Below are positions 51,122 through 59,367 of a stretch of 64,000 nucleotides of DNA, in pieces; positions within the stretch are counted from its first letter, which is position 1, and each line of letters starts with the position of its first letter. Position numbers and translations under genes: made by a program. The notes below the pieces were generated by a model. It saw only the letters and a program-made list of their open reading frames with translations. It made no database searches and was not told where the DNA came from. The stretch is from DASWED01 sp036394995 (GTDB lineage Bacteria > Actinomycetota > UBA4738 > JACQTL01), in contig DASWED010000089.1 in NCBI GenBank assembly GCA_036394995.1, positions 8,600-72,599 of the forward strand, written 5' to 3'.

Positions 51122-52102
51122 ATGAGGGTCGCGGCGTTCGTGGACGCCGGACGGTCGCTGGACGCGGGCGTCGAGCGGGTCCGGCTGGCCGAGTCCCTGG
51201 GATACGACAGCGTGTGGGTGACCCACATCGCGGCGCGGGAGCCGATGCAGGTCCTGGGGCACTACGCGCGGGCCACCGAGCGGATCGGACTCGGCACCGG
51301 CGTCGTGACCATGGCCGTCCGCCATCCGGCCCTGTTGGGCCAGGAGGCCGCCACGCTCGACGAGATCTCGGATGGCCGGTTCCGCCTGGGGATCGGGGTC
51401 AGCCACAGGCTCACGATCGAGGGGTGGTACGGGCTCGAGATCGACGACCCCGTGGGCCGGATCGTGGAGTACACGAAGATCCTGCGGATGCTGTTCACCA
51501 CCGACGGCGGGACGTTCGAGGGAAAGCACTACACGTCGCGGTTCGGGTTCCTGGGCTACGGCGCCCGGAAGGACCTCCCGATCCTGTGGGCGGCCATGGG
51601 GCCGAAGATGCTACGGGCCGCGGCCGAGCACGCCGACGGCATCGTGCTGTGGATGTGCTCGCCGTCGCACATCCGGCGGACCATCAGGCCGGCGCTGGAT
51701 CGGGCCCTGGCCGAGGTGGGACGCTCGCCGGAGACGTTCGAGGTGGTGGCCGCGGTGCCGGCGTCGGTCACGGACAATCCCGACGCCGGCCGGGACGCGT
51801 TCCGGTCCCAGGCCCTCCCGTACCTCAGCCTGCCGAACTACCGCAAGGAGATCGAACAGGCCCATCCCGAGGTCCTGGCCTCGTTCGACGAGCGAATGAA
51901 GGCCGGCGACATGGCGGCGGCCCTGGCCGCGCTCGGGCCGGAGTTCACCGACGACTACGCCGGCATCGGCGACCCCGACGCCGTCCGGGCCAAGGTGGAG
52001 GACTACCGCTCGGCCGGCGTCACGCTCCCGGCGATCGGCCCGCTGCCCCGGCGCCCGGGCTCTGCGGGAGCGGAGGCCACACTGGAAGCCGCCGCGGGCT
52101 GA
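51122..52102 (+). CDS. LLM-class F420-dependent oxidoreductase
   Basis: 326 residues, TIM-barrel of the luciferase-like monooxygenase superfamily. Begins MRVAAFVDAGRSLDAGVERV with RLAESLGYDSVWVTH, then GLGTGVVTMAVRHPALLGQE and GRFRLGIGVSHRLTIEGWY, typical of enzymes that use coenzyme F420 or flavin. The substrate is unknown. In F420-making actinobacteria such enzymes reduce or oxidise diverse metabolites; cofactor choice is an inference from family similarity. Leaderless start. Confidence 0.87.
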   Translation: MRVAAFVDAGRSLDAGVERVRLAESLGYDSVWVTHIAAREPMQVLGHYARATERIGLGTGVVTMAVRHPALLGQEAATLDEISDGRFRLGIGVSHRLTIEGWYGLEIDDPVGRIVEYTKILRMLFTTDGGTFEGKHYTSRFGFLGYGARKDLPILWAAMGPKMLRAAAEHADGIVLWMCSPSHIRRTIRPALDRALAEVGRSPETFEVVAAVPASVTDNPDAGRDAFRSQALPYLSLPNYRKEIEQAHPEVLASFDERMKAGDMAAALAALGPEFTDDYAGIGDPDAVRAKVEDYRSAGVTLPAIGPLPRRPGSAGAEATLEAAAG

Positions 52103-52105
52103 CGC

Positions 52106-52852
52106 TCAGGCCGCGGTGGGGGTGCCGCAGTTGGGGCAGAACTTCGGTGTGCCCTCGAGGGTCTGGCCGCAGCCGGTGCAGGCGTTCACGGTGGGGTTCT
52201 GCGTCCCGCACTCCGGACAGAACTTGGCCCCGACCTTGACCTGAGCCCCGCAGCTCTTGCAGGCCATCGTGGCCACAGCGCCGCTTCCGCCCGGCTGCGG
52301 AGCCGGGATCGGCGGGGGCTGCGGGGTGGGCGAGGGGGGCGGCTGGGGCGGCGGGACCGGCGGTGTCTCGGACCGGGCGGCACCCGGGGCCGTCCCGGTT
52401 CCAGCCTCGGCCTCCTGCTGCGCGCCCTTGCCGCCGAACAGCCCGCCCAGCAACCCACCCAGCCCGGCGCCGCCGGCGGCGCCTCCGCCTCCGCCCAGGC
52501 CCCCCAACAGGCCCTGGAGCTTCTTCATGCCCTCCTGGGCCTCCTGGGCCTGACGCTGCTGCTCCTGTTCGGCGAACGCCGCCCGCTCGCCCTTCCGCCG
52601 CTCGTAGTCGGGGTCCATCTGGTCGATCTCGAGCTGCCGGGCCCGCGCACCGATCTCGTCGGCGCCGTACTCGGCGGACTGCTTGATCTCGCCCGCCTGC
52701 TCCTGGACGCCGCTGTCCGAGGTCTGGGCGATCACGTTCGCCATGTTCGCCGCGATGGACAGCAGCTCCTGGCGGTACCCCTTGAGCTGGGTGAGGTCCT
52801 CGGTGTGCTCGGCCAGCTGGGTGATGCGGTCGATGTCTTCCTGGGTGGCCAT
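52106..52852 (-). CDS. Protein with two C-terminal zinc ribbons
   Basis: 248 residues. Helical, charged N-terminal 110 residues (LTQLKGYRQELLSIAANMAN, then EIKQSAEYGADEIGARARQL), a Gly-rich segment around 115-145, a Pro-rich linker, and two zinc ribbons: CKSCGAQVKVGAKFCPECG and CTGCGQTLEGTPKFCPNCG. Such DZANK-like double ribbons commonly mediate protein or nucleic acid contacts. ATG 52852 has GGGAGGAG nine bases upstream. No specific function known. Confidence 0.75.
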   Translation of the reverse strand: MATQEDIDRITQLAEHTEDLTQLKGYRQELLSIAANMANVIAQTSDSGVQEQAGEIKQSAEYGADEIGARARQLEIDQMDPDYERRKGERAAFAEQEQQRQAQEAQEGMKKLQGLLGGLGGGGGAAGGAGLGGLLGGLFGGKGAQQEAEAGTGTAPGAARSETPPVPPPQPPPSPTPQPPPIPAPQPGGSGAVATMACKSCGAQVKVGAKFCPECGTQNPTVNACTGCGQTLEGTPKFCPNCGTPTAA

Positions 52853-52934
52853 GGGCCGGCTCCTCCCGCGTTCGGTCCGGTGAATCGGCATCCTACGGGG
52901 GCGGCCCGCCCACGCTCAAGGGTCGGGGCGCGAT

Positions 52935-54332
52935 TCAGGCCCGGCGGCGGACCCTCGTGCCCTCCGGGGAGTCCATGACCTCGTAGCCCATCGCCGTGAG
53001 GCGGTCGCGGATCGCGTCGGAGCGGCCGAAATCCCTGGCGGCGCGGGCTTCGTCCCGTTCAGCGGCCAGAGCCAGCACGTCCTCGGGCAGCTCGCCGCCC
53101 TCGCGGGCCAGGCGGCCGAGGTCGAGCGCCAGCACGTCGTCCCAGGATGACAGCAGGGCATGCTGCTCGCCGGCCTCCAGGGTCCGGGACCCGGCGGCGA
53201 GGGACAGGACCTCCAGGGCTCTCGGCAGGTCGAGGTCATCGGCCACGGCGTCCCGGAACCGCCGGTCCAGCTCGGCCGCCTCGCCGGTGAGCTCGGGTGG
53301 GGGCTCGGCGGTGGCCCACTCGGCCATCCGCTGGCGCAGCCGGCGGAGCCGCTCCTGCTCGCCCTGCAGCGCCTCCCACGAGAAGTCCATCTCGCTGCGG
53401 TACCGGGTCCCGAAGCAGAGCAGCCGGAACGCCAGCGGGTCGTACCCCTCGTCGGCCAGCTCGGTCACGCGGGTGACGTTCCTCTTCGACTTCGCCATCT
53501 TCTGGCCGGACTGCTGCAGGAACCCCCCGTACACCCAGATCGAGACGACCCGGTGGCCGGTGGCGCCGTCCGACTGGGCCATCTCGTCCTCGTGGTGGGG
53601 GAACCGCAGGTCGTTGCCGCCGGTGTGGATGTCGAAGCGCTCGCCCAGGTACTTCATGGACATGGCCGAGCACTCGATGTGCCATCCGGGGAACCCCTCG
53701 CCCCACGGGCTCGGCCACCTCATCAGGCGAGTGTCGCCTGCCCGCTTCCACAGCGCGAAGTCCTCGGGGTGGCGCTTCTTCGGGTCGACCTCCAGCTCCT
53801 GGCGGTGCCCGGCGCGGAGGGCCGCCAGCGTGTTCCCCGACAGCTTCCCGTAGTCGGGGAACGCGTGGACGTCGAAGTACACGTTGCCCCCGACCTCGTA
53901 GGCCAGGCCCCGGTCAACGAGGCGCTGCGTGAGCTCGATCATCTCCGGGATGTGGTCCGTGGCCCTCGGGTAGTGGTCGGCGCGCTCGATGTTCAGCGCG
54001 TCGAGGTCCTCCAGGAACGCCGCGGTGTACTTCGCGGCGATCTCCTGGGGCGGGAGGCCCTCGTCGGCGATGGCGATGTCCATGCGGTCGCGGGCGGCCT
54101 GGCCGATGTCGTCCGTCATGTGACCGACGTCCGTGATGTTCATGACCTGGACGACGTCCTGTCCCTCGAACCGCAACCCCCGCCGGATGAGGTCCCCGAG
54201 CATGAACGTTCGCATGTTCCCGACGTGGGCGTAGCGATACACGGTCGGGCCGCAGGAATAGATCTTCGCGGTCCGCCCGTCGGCGGGCTTGACCTCCTCG
54301 ACCTGCCGGCTGAGCGCGTTGTACAGGCGCAT
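52935..54332 (-). CDS. cysS: Cysteinyl-tRNA synthetase
   Basis: 465 residues, class I synthetase. HIGH-type motif YRYAHVGNMRT near 32-42, zinc ligands including Cys27 (IYSCGPT) and GWHIECSAMS, KMSKS-type motif SGQKMAKSKRN near 270, DALR anticodon helices at the C-terminus (ARDFGRSDAIRDRLTAMGYE). Charges tRNA-Cys. The start ATG at 54332 is ten bases after a minus-strand TATCCT box, so it is probably leaderless. Confidence 0.94.
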   Translation of the reverse strand: MRLYNALSRQVEEVKPADGRTAKIYSCGPTVYRYAHVGNMRTFMLGDLIRRGLRFEGQDVVQVMNITDVGHMTDDIGQAARDRMDIAIADEGLPPQEIAAKYTAAFLEDLDALNIERADHYPRATDHIPEMIELTQRLVDRGLAYEVGGNVYFDVHAFPDYGKLSGNTLAALRAGHRQELEVDPKKRHPEDFALWKRAGDTRLMRWPSPWGEGFPGWHIECSAMSMKYLGERFDIHTGGNDLRFPHHEDEMAQSDGATGHRVVSIWVYGGFLQQSGQKMAKSKRNVTRVTELADEGYDPLAFRLLCFGTRYRSEMDFSWEALQGEQERLRRLRQRMAEWATAEPPPELTGEAAELDRRFRDAVADDLDLPRALEVLSLAAGSRTLEAGEQHALLSSWDDVLALDLGRLAREGGELPEDVLALAAERDEARAARDFGRSDAIRDRLTAMGYEVMDSPEGTRVRRRA

Positions 54333-54342
54333 CCCGCCGAAC

Positions 54343-54373
54343 AGGATACCGGCGGTCCGGGGTCGGGTAGCCT
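54343..54373. promoter_or_regulatory. Divergent -10 boxes (cysS / acyl-CoA dehydrogenase)
   Basis: Minus-strand TATCCT (54343-54348) serves cysS; plus-strand TAGCCT (54368-54373) is seven bases before GTG 54381. The whole spacer is 48 bases. Confidence 0.45.
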
Positions 54374-54380
54374 CTCGTCG

Positions 54381-55535
54381 GTGACGCTCATGGATCGCGA
54401 CCTCGGCCTGGCGGCGGACCAGCGGGAGCTGGTGGAACTGGCCCGGCGGTGGGCGGACGAGCGCGCCGCGCCGGTCGCCGCCCGGTTCGAGGAGGAGCAC
54501 CGGTTCCCCCGCGAGCTGTTCGCGGAGCTGGGCGGGATGGGGTTCGGCGGGATCCCCTACGACGAGCGGTTCGGGGGCGGGGGGCAGTCATACCTCCTGT
54601 ACCTGTGCGTGCTGGAGGAGGTGGCCCGGGCCTTCCTGTCGCTCGGCGTGGGACTGTCCGTCCACCACCTGTGCGCCTTCGGCATCCACCAGTTCGGATC
54701 GGATGCCCTGAAGGAGCGGTACCTCCCGGCGCTGTTCGCGGGGGAGCACCTGGGGGCGTACGGGCTGTCCGAGGCCTCGAGCGGTTCGGACGCGGCCTCC
54801 CTCCGGACCCGGGCCGAGCGAGCGAACGGCGGCGGGTACCGGATCACCGGGTCGAAGCGGTTCATCTCCCACGCGGGGGAGGCGGAGACGTACCTGGTCA
54901 TGGCCCGGACCGGCGGGGGCGGTCCCGACGGCATCTCCGCCTTCGTGGTGGAGAAGGGGTGGCCGGGATTCGAGTTCGGCAGGGTGGAGGCGAAGATGGG
55001 GTGGCAGGCGTCGCCCATGCGCGAGCTGCTGTTCGATGGGTGCGAGGTGCCCGCCGGGAACCTGGTGGGGGAGGAGGGCATCGGTTTCCGGGTGGCCCTG
55101 GCCGCGCTCGACGGGGGCCGCCTGGGGATCGCGGCGTGCTCCACGGGGCTGGCCCAGGCCGCGCTGGAGGCCGCCGTGGCGTTCGCCCGGGAGCGGTCGC
55201 AGTTCGGACGGCCGGTCGTGGAGAACCAGGGCGTGCAGTTCATGCTGGCCGACATGGCGGTGGCAGTGGAGGCCTCGCGGCGCCTGTACCGGGAAGCCGC
55301 CAGGGCCCGCGACGGTGGCGACCCGTTCTCCACTGCCGCCTCCATGGCGAAGCTGTTCGCCTCCGACGCGGCGATGCGGGTCACCACCGACGCCGTGCAG
55401 CTCCACGGCGGATACGGCTACATGCGCGAATACCCGGTCGAGCGGTACATGCGGGAGGCCAAGGCCCTCCAGATCGTGGAGGGGACCAATCAGGTCCAGC
55501 GCATGATCATCGGCAGGGCCCTGACCCGCGACTGA
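54381..55535 (+). CDS. Second acyl-CoA dehydrogenase
   Basis: 384 residues. Same three-domain FAD fold: YGLSEASSGSDAASLRTRAE, RITGSKRFISHAGE, ERSQFGRPVVENQGVQFMLA, and catalytic Glu in ALQIVEGTNQVQRMI, which is the position of the medium/short-chain enzymes. Oxidises acyl-CoA to enoyl-CoA and passes electrons to ETF. GTG 54381 is chosen because a TAGCCT box sits seven bases upstream and the protein then begins at the family N-terminus. Divergent from cysS, followed on the other strand by an Lrp gene. Confidence 0.9.
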   Translation: MTLMDRDLGLAADQRELVELARRWADERAAPVAARFEEEHRFPRELFAELGGMGFGGIPYDERFGGGGQSYLLYLCVLEEVARAFLSLGVGLSVHHLCAFGIHQFGSDALKERYLPALFAGEHLGAYGLSEASSGSDAASLRTRAERANGGGYRITGSKRFISHAGEAETYLVMARTGGGGPDGISAFVVEKGWPGFEFGRVEAKMGWQASPMRELLFDGCEVPAGNLVGEEGIGFRVALAALDGGRLGIAACSTGLAQAALEAAVAFARERSQFGRPVVENQGVQFMLADMAVAVEASRRLYREAARARDGGDPFSTAASMAKLFASDAAMRVTTDAVQLHGGYGYMREYPVERYMREAKALQIVEGTNQVQRMIIGRALTRD

Positions 55536-55560
55536 CACGCGGGTCGGCCCCGGCCGGGGT

Positions 55561-56022
55561 TCAACTCCGGGCGGGGACCTCGGCGCGGGTGGGACGGCCC
55601 TCGAACGGGATCGACAGCACGACCGTGGTGCGGGTCTGCACCCCCGCCTTCTCCCGCAGCCGCCGCAGGAGGTCCTCGAGGTCGCCGGTGGTGCGAGTCC
55701 GCACCTTCAGCACGTAGTTCTCGTCGCCGGCCACGCTGAGGCAGTCCTCGATCTCGGGGAACTCGCTGACCCGGTCGGGGAGGTCGTCCGGCTGCTTGGG
55801 ATCGAGGGGCATCACGCTGATGAGGGCCGTCACGAACATCCCCAGCGACTCCGGGTCCACCACGGCCCGGTACCCCCGAATGACCCCGGCCTCCTCGAGG
55901 CGCCGGACCCGCTGGTGGACCGACGACGCCGAGAGGCCCACCCGCCGCGCCACGTCGGCGTACGTGGCCCGGGCGTCCTCCTGGAGGGCGGCCACGATCA
56001 GGAGATCCCGTTCGTCGAGCAC
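55561..56022 (-). CDS. Second Lrp/AsnC-family regulator
   Basis: 153 residues from GTG 56022. Winged helix LDERDLLIVAALQEDARATY, then ADVARRVGLSASSVHQRVRR, and RAM domain with EFPEIEDCLSVAGDENYVLK. A paralogue of the regulator at 31639. The start is fixed by TATCAT six bases upstream, a leaderless arrangement; an extended frame upstream lacks coding character. It lies between an acyl-CoA dehydrogenase (convergent) and the reverse transcriptase (divergent), whose promoter lies about 100 bases away. Confidence 0.88.
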   Translation of the reverse strand: MLDERDLLIVAALQEDARATYADVARRVGLSASSVHQRVRRLEEAGVIRGYRAVVDPESLGMFVTALISVMPLDPKQPDDLPDRVSEFPEIEDCLSVAGDENYVLKVRTRTTGDLEDLLRRLREKAGVQTRTTVVLSIPFEGRPTRAEVPARS

Positions 56023-56028
56023 GTCCCC

Positions 56029-56034
56029 ATGATA
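56029..56034 (-). promoter_or_regulatory. -10 box of the second Lrp regulator
   Basis: TATCAT on the minus strand, six bases before GTG 56022. Confidence 0.45.
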
Positions 56035-56119
56035 GGCGGGCCGGGGTGGGGCTCGCGGTCCCCCGGCCGGGGGAGGCAAGCGGGGTCGCGGGGGAACCGG
56101 AAATGACGCGAACGCGCCA

Positions 56120-56149
56120 TTGAGCGGAGGCGTCGCCGCGGCGTAGAAA
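56120..56149 (+). promoter_or_regulatory. Promoter of the reverse transcriptase gene
   Basis: -35 TTGAGC (56120-56125), 18-base spacer, -10 TAGAAA (56144-56149). The transcript would begin near 56156, exactly where the hairpin that holds the ribosome binding site begins. Confidence 0.4.
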
Positions 56150-56155
56150 TGTGCC

Positions 56156-56198
56156 AGCACGGCCCACCCTCCTCCGGGCCGCCGGGAGGAGGTGTGCT
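56156..56198 (+). other. Hairpin sequestering the RT ribosome binding site
   Basis: CCTCCTCC (56168-56175) pairs with the ribosome binding site GGAGGAGG (56185-56192) over a nine-base loop. A lower stem joins AGCAC (56156-56160) to GTGCT (56194-56198). The structure ends two bases before GTG 56200, so translation would need the hairpin to open. Confidence 0.55.
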
Positions 56199-56199
56199 C

Positions 56200-57282
56200 G
56201 TGGTCTCCATCGCCGACCCCGCCACCGCGGGGCACGTGTCCGCCGCCGAGCTGGCGACTTCGTGGGGCGAGGTCGCCGCCCACGACCGGGCCCGGTTCGA
56301 GGTCCCGGACCCCATCGGCTTCGCCGACGGGGGACCAGGCGGCTCGACGTGGACCGGGGGCCCGTGGGCCGCCGAGGGACGGATGGCCCGGATGGTCGAG
56401 GTCCCCCGCCGCGGCGGCGGGGTCCGGGCCCTGGCGCACCTCGATCCACTGGTCCACTCGGGGTACCGCGCCCTGGTGTCGCGTGTGGCCCCGTGCGTGG
56501 AACGCGCGATGGGGCCGTGGGCCCAGGCCGGCCGGTGCTTGCACCCCCGGCCCGCTCGAGGGCTGCGCCTGGAGCCGTGGCGGCTGGCCCGGCAACGGTA
56601 CCTGCGTCTGGTCCACGACATGGCCCGGCCGGAGGAGCCCCTGCTCCACGCCGACGTCCGGGATTGCTACGGGAGCATCCGCCCGGGCGCGGTGGCCGAG
56701 ACGCTCCGGGCCATGGGCGCGGCGGCCGGGGACGTCCGGCGGATCGAGGGGCTGTTGGAGCGCCTCGATGCCGACGGCGTCCGGGGGCTCCCCGTGGGAC
56801 CCGAGCCGTCGGCCGTGCTGGCCAACGCCGTCCTGGCCTCGATCGATCGGATTCTCGCCCGGGAGGGGCTGTCGCACGTCAGATGGGTCGACGACGTGGT
56901 GATCCTTCCGGGGGCCGATCCGGCGGGCGCCCTCGAGGCCTTCCGGGCTGGGGCGGCGGCCATGGGCCTGCGCCCGGCCGAGGAGAAGTGCCGGCAGGTG
57001 GCCGCGGATCCGGAGCGCCACCGCGTCCCCTCGGGACCTCGGCTCCTCCGTCCCGCGCGCACGCCCCAGGCGCCCGGATCGTTCGAGGCGAGGGGATCGG
57101 TGGAGCTCGAACGAGCCGCGACCGCCGGTGACGAGCCGGACCCGTTCGTGGCCAGGGGCCTGGTGGCGGCCCTCGCCTCGGTGGCCGCCGGGAGGACGGC
57201 AGCGGCCCGGCGGCTGCTGCGCCACATCCGCGGGCGCCACCGGGAGCTGGCGCCGCTCGCCGCATGGGGACTGTCCAGGTGA
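56200..57282 (+). CDS. Stand-alone RNA-directed DNA polymerase (reverse transcriptase)
   Basis: 360 residues with all core polymerase motifs of bacterial reverse transcriptases. RT1/2: MVEVPRRGGGVRALAHLDPL (65-84). RT3: LLHADVRDCYGSI with Asp152. RT4: GLPVGPEPSAVLANAVL (196-212). RT5: HVRWVDDVVIL with Asp231-Asp232, a WVDD form of the usual YxDD. RT6: GLRPAEEKC. The C-terminal 55 residues are helical and repeat-like. There is no group II intron maturase or endonuclease domain. This resembles unknown-group/Abi-like defence RTs more than retrons, but no msr-msd was recognised. GTG 56200 is seven bases after GGGAGGAGG. Three exported-protein genes follow on the same strand after 91 bases. Confidence 0.82.
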   Translation: MVSIADPATAGHVSAAELATSWGEVAAHDRARFEVPDPIGFADGGPGGSTWTGGPWAAEGRMARMVEVPRRGGGVRALAHLDPLVHSGYRALVSRVAPCVERAMGPWAQAGRCLHPRPARGLRLEPWRLARQRYLRLVHDMARPEEPLLHADVRDCYGSIRPGAVAETLRAMGAAAGDVRRIEGLLERLDADGVRGLPVGPEPSAVLANAVLASIDRILAREGLSHVRWVDDVVILPGADPAGALEAFRAGAAAMGLRPAEEKCRQVAADPERHRVPSGPRLLRPARTPQAPGSFEARGSVELERAATAGDEPDPFVARGLVAALASVAAGRTAAARRLLRHIRGRHRELAPLAAWGLSR

Positions 57283-57373
57283 CCGGCGCGGTCCCGTTCG
57301 CGGTGCTCCCCCTCGACCGGCCGGCGCAGGGAGCGCCGGGCCGGGGGTACTCGAGTCATGAGGGGGAGAGACG

Positions 57374-58687
57374 ATGAACGAACGGAAGAAGGCACGAGCA
57401 GCGAGGGTGGCGCGGGCGGCGGTCGCCATGGCCGCGATCGCGGTGACCGGCCCGGCCGTTCCCGCGGCGGGTGCGCCGCACGCCGCCGCATCCGGTGCGG
57501 GAGCCTCCATCCAGATCTTCGCGCGGTCGCCGGTCCTGGTCCGGTCCGGGGAGCGGATCCGGATCCCGGTGGACGTGGTGTGCCTCTCCGGAGGCCGGGC
57601 CTGCAGGGCCGAGGTCACCATGTCCGTTCGCGACCCGGACGGCTCGTGGCGGAGCAGGTCGGCCGGGACGACGGACGAGGTGCGATTCGACCTCTCCGGA
57701 CCGGCATCCCGCGCGGCCCCGGGAGGGCGGATGGTGTTCCGGATCTCGGCCCGGGACGCGCGCGGACACAGGGCCACGCTGCCTCCCGCGGGGACGCTGC
57801 AGCTGTACGTGGCCGGCAGGATGTCCACCGTCGAGCTGCCGCCGGCCGATGGCGAGCGCCTCCGGCCGGGAACCACCGTCCTGTACATGCCGTGGGGGAG
57901 CGGACCGGGGAGCGCGGGCCTCTCGGTCGGTGACGAGTCGGCCACGGTCGGCCCGTCGTCGTTCGACGTGGACCGGGCGGGCCGCGTCCACGTGGCCGAC
58001 CTGCTGCACGGCCGGATCGCGGTGTTCGAGGCGGGGAACCTGGTGCGCGAGGTCCCGGCCCGGCTGCCGGTCCGGACCGACATCGCGGTGGCCGGCCGGG
58101 CCACGCTCGCGGCGTCCCAGGACCGGAGTCAGTCGGTGGTGGTCCGGCGGCTCGATCCGAACGGCGCCACCCTGGACGAACGGTCTTTGGGAGCCGGGAT
58201 CCTGTCGTCCGTTCGAGCCTCGGGGAGCCGGGGGTTCGTCCGGACACTGCCCCTCGACGAATGGGTCCCCGTGGGTGGGGGGCTCCCCTCGACGGGCCGG
58301 CCTCTGCCGGGCGGTGATGCGTTCCTCCAGGCCGTGGTCGGCAACTCCGTCCGCCTGGGGATCGCCACCGGCGGCCGGGTCCGGGGAGCCGTCGAGCTGC
58401 GGTCGAGCGAGCGGCTGGGCGAGCTGGCCCTGGCCGAGCCCAACGGACGCGGCGGGTACGTCGTCGTGGTGCACGTGGCGGGCCCCTCGACGGCGACGGA
58501 CCGCTACGAGGTGATCCGCGTGCGCCGGGACCTCACCGTCGCGGCCTTCGCCGTCCCGAACGAGAGCACGGCGGAGACCATGCCGCTGTCCCGGTTCCGG
58601 CTGGGACGCGACGGCAACCTGTACCGGATCGCGACCTCCCCCGACGGGGTGCGCATCGTGCGCTACCGGATGGGAGGTTCCCGATGA
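57374..58687 (+). CDS. Secreted protein, propeller-like
   Basis: 437 residues. Basic N-terminus, hydrophobic signal (AAVAMAAIAVTGPAVPAAGA), then a beta-sandwich (IQIFARSPVLVRSGERIRIP, SVRDPDGSWRSRSAG) and, after residue 165, NHL-like units such as VGPSSFDVDRAGRVHVADLL, then HGRIAVFEAGNLVREV, and later RFRLGRDGNLYRIATS. These read as blades of a beta-propeller. Family not named. ATG 57374 has GGGGGAGAG upstream, and its stop overlaps the next start (ATGA). It shares orientation with the RT gene; a common transcript is possible. Confidence 0.75.
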   Translation: MNERKKARAARVARAAVAMAAIAVTGPAVPAAGAPHAAASGAGASIQIFARSPVLVRSGERIRIPVDVVCLSGGRACRAEVTMSVRDPDGSWRSRSAGTTDEVRFDLSGPASRAAPGGRMVFRISARDARGHRATLPPAGTLQLYVAGRMSTVELPPADGERLRPGTTVLYMPWGSGPGSAGLSVGDESATVGPSSFDVDRAGRVHVADLLHGRIAVFEAGNLVREVPARLPVRTDIAVAGRATLAASQDRSQSVVVRRLDPNGATLDERSLGAGILSSVRASGSRGFVRTLPLDEWVPVGGGLPSTGRPLPGGDAFLQAVVGNSVRLGIATGGRVRGAVELRSSERLGELALAEPNGRGGYVVVVHVAGPSTATDRYEVIRVRRDLTVAAFAVPNESTAETMPLSRFRLGRDGNLYRIATSPDGVRIVRYRMGGSR

Positions 58688-59367
58688 AGCGCGTGCTCAT
58701 GGCGGCCTGCCTGGTGGCGGGACTGCTGGCATCGGCGGGGCCCGTGTGGGCGAAGGACTACACGTGGGTGGCCGACCACTGCAACACGAACAGCCAGAGC
58801 GACATCTCGAGCTGGAAGCGGAGCGACGCCCGGGCGTACGGTGCCGTCGCCGTCTCCGAGGGCTACCAGAGGGCCGGAGGGTGCTGGAACGACAACGACG
58901 TGGACGACACCCCGCCCGTGAGCTACCACGACACCGGCAGCGAGGGACCGGACTGCTCGGGGCTCGTGTTCAAGAGCTGGTTCCTCGTGAACGACCTGGG
59001 GGCGAGCGGTGGGACGTGGTGGGGGAGGATGCGGAACATCCACGGGCCGTACGCCTCGACCGACTTCCACGACGGGGTGACGAACGGGCCGTTCTTCGTG
59101 CTGTCGGGAAAGAGCCGGGGCACCACGCTGTACATGGACGCGTTCGCCAAGGACGGTCACATCGGCCTGATCTACGACGACACGGGGACCAGCTCGAACA
59201 CGGATCTCATCCTCGAGGCGAAGGGGAACTTCTTCGGAACGGGTATCTGGGAGGAGGACTACCGGGGCGACACCGCCTATGTGGCGGTGCGGCGCAAGGG
59301 GTGGACCCCGGACTGCGCGCCGCAGTGTGCCGCGTGGTCCCGGCCGCCGGTGGTGGTGATGGGGTGA
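58684..59367 (+). CDS. Secreted NlpC/P60- or CHAP-like cysteine hydrolase
   Basis: 227 residues. Signal peptide MKRVLMAACLVAGLLASAGP ending VWA. The catalytic pattern of papain-like cell-wall hydrolases is visible: Cys91 in GPDCSGLVFKSW, His159 in KDGHIGLIYDD, and a polar third residue in LILEAKGNF. Extra Cys residues (DHCNTN, GGCWND, PDCAPQC) suggest disulfides. Peptidoglycan or surface-glycan cleavage is likely, the bond unknown. Coupled by overlap to genes on both sides, so the three exported proteins form one operon. Confidence 0.72.
   Translation: MKRVLMAACLVAGLLASAGPVWAKDYTWVADHCNTNSQSDISSWKRSDARAYGAVAVSEGYQRAGGCWNDNDVDDTPPVSYHDTGSEGPDCSGLVFKSWFLVNDLGASGGTWWGRMRNIHGPYASTDFHDGVTNGPFFVLSGKSRGTTLYMDAFAKDGHIGLIYDDTGTSSNTDLILEAKGNFFGTGIWEEDYRGDTAYVAVRRKGWTPDCAPQCAAWSRPPVVVMG

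Noticed and set aside
56023..56155. Possible retron msr-msd RNA upstream of the reverse transcriptase
   Set aside because: A 14-base GC palindrome (56060-56073) is present, but no a1/a2 inverted repeats around a branching G and no msd-length hairpin could be recognised by eye.
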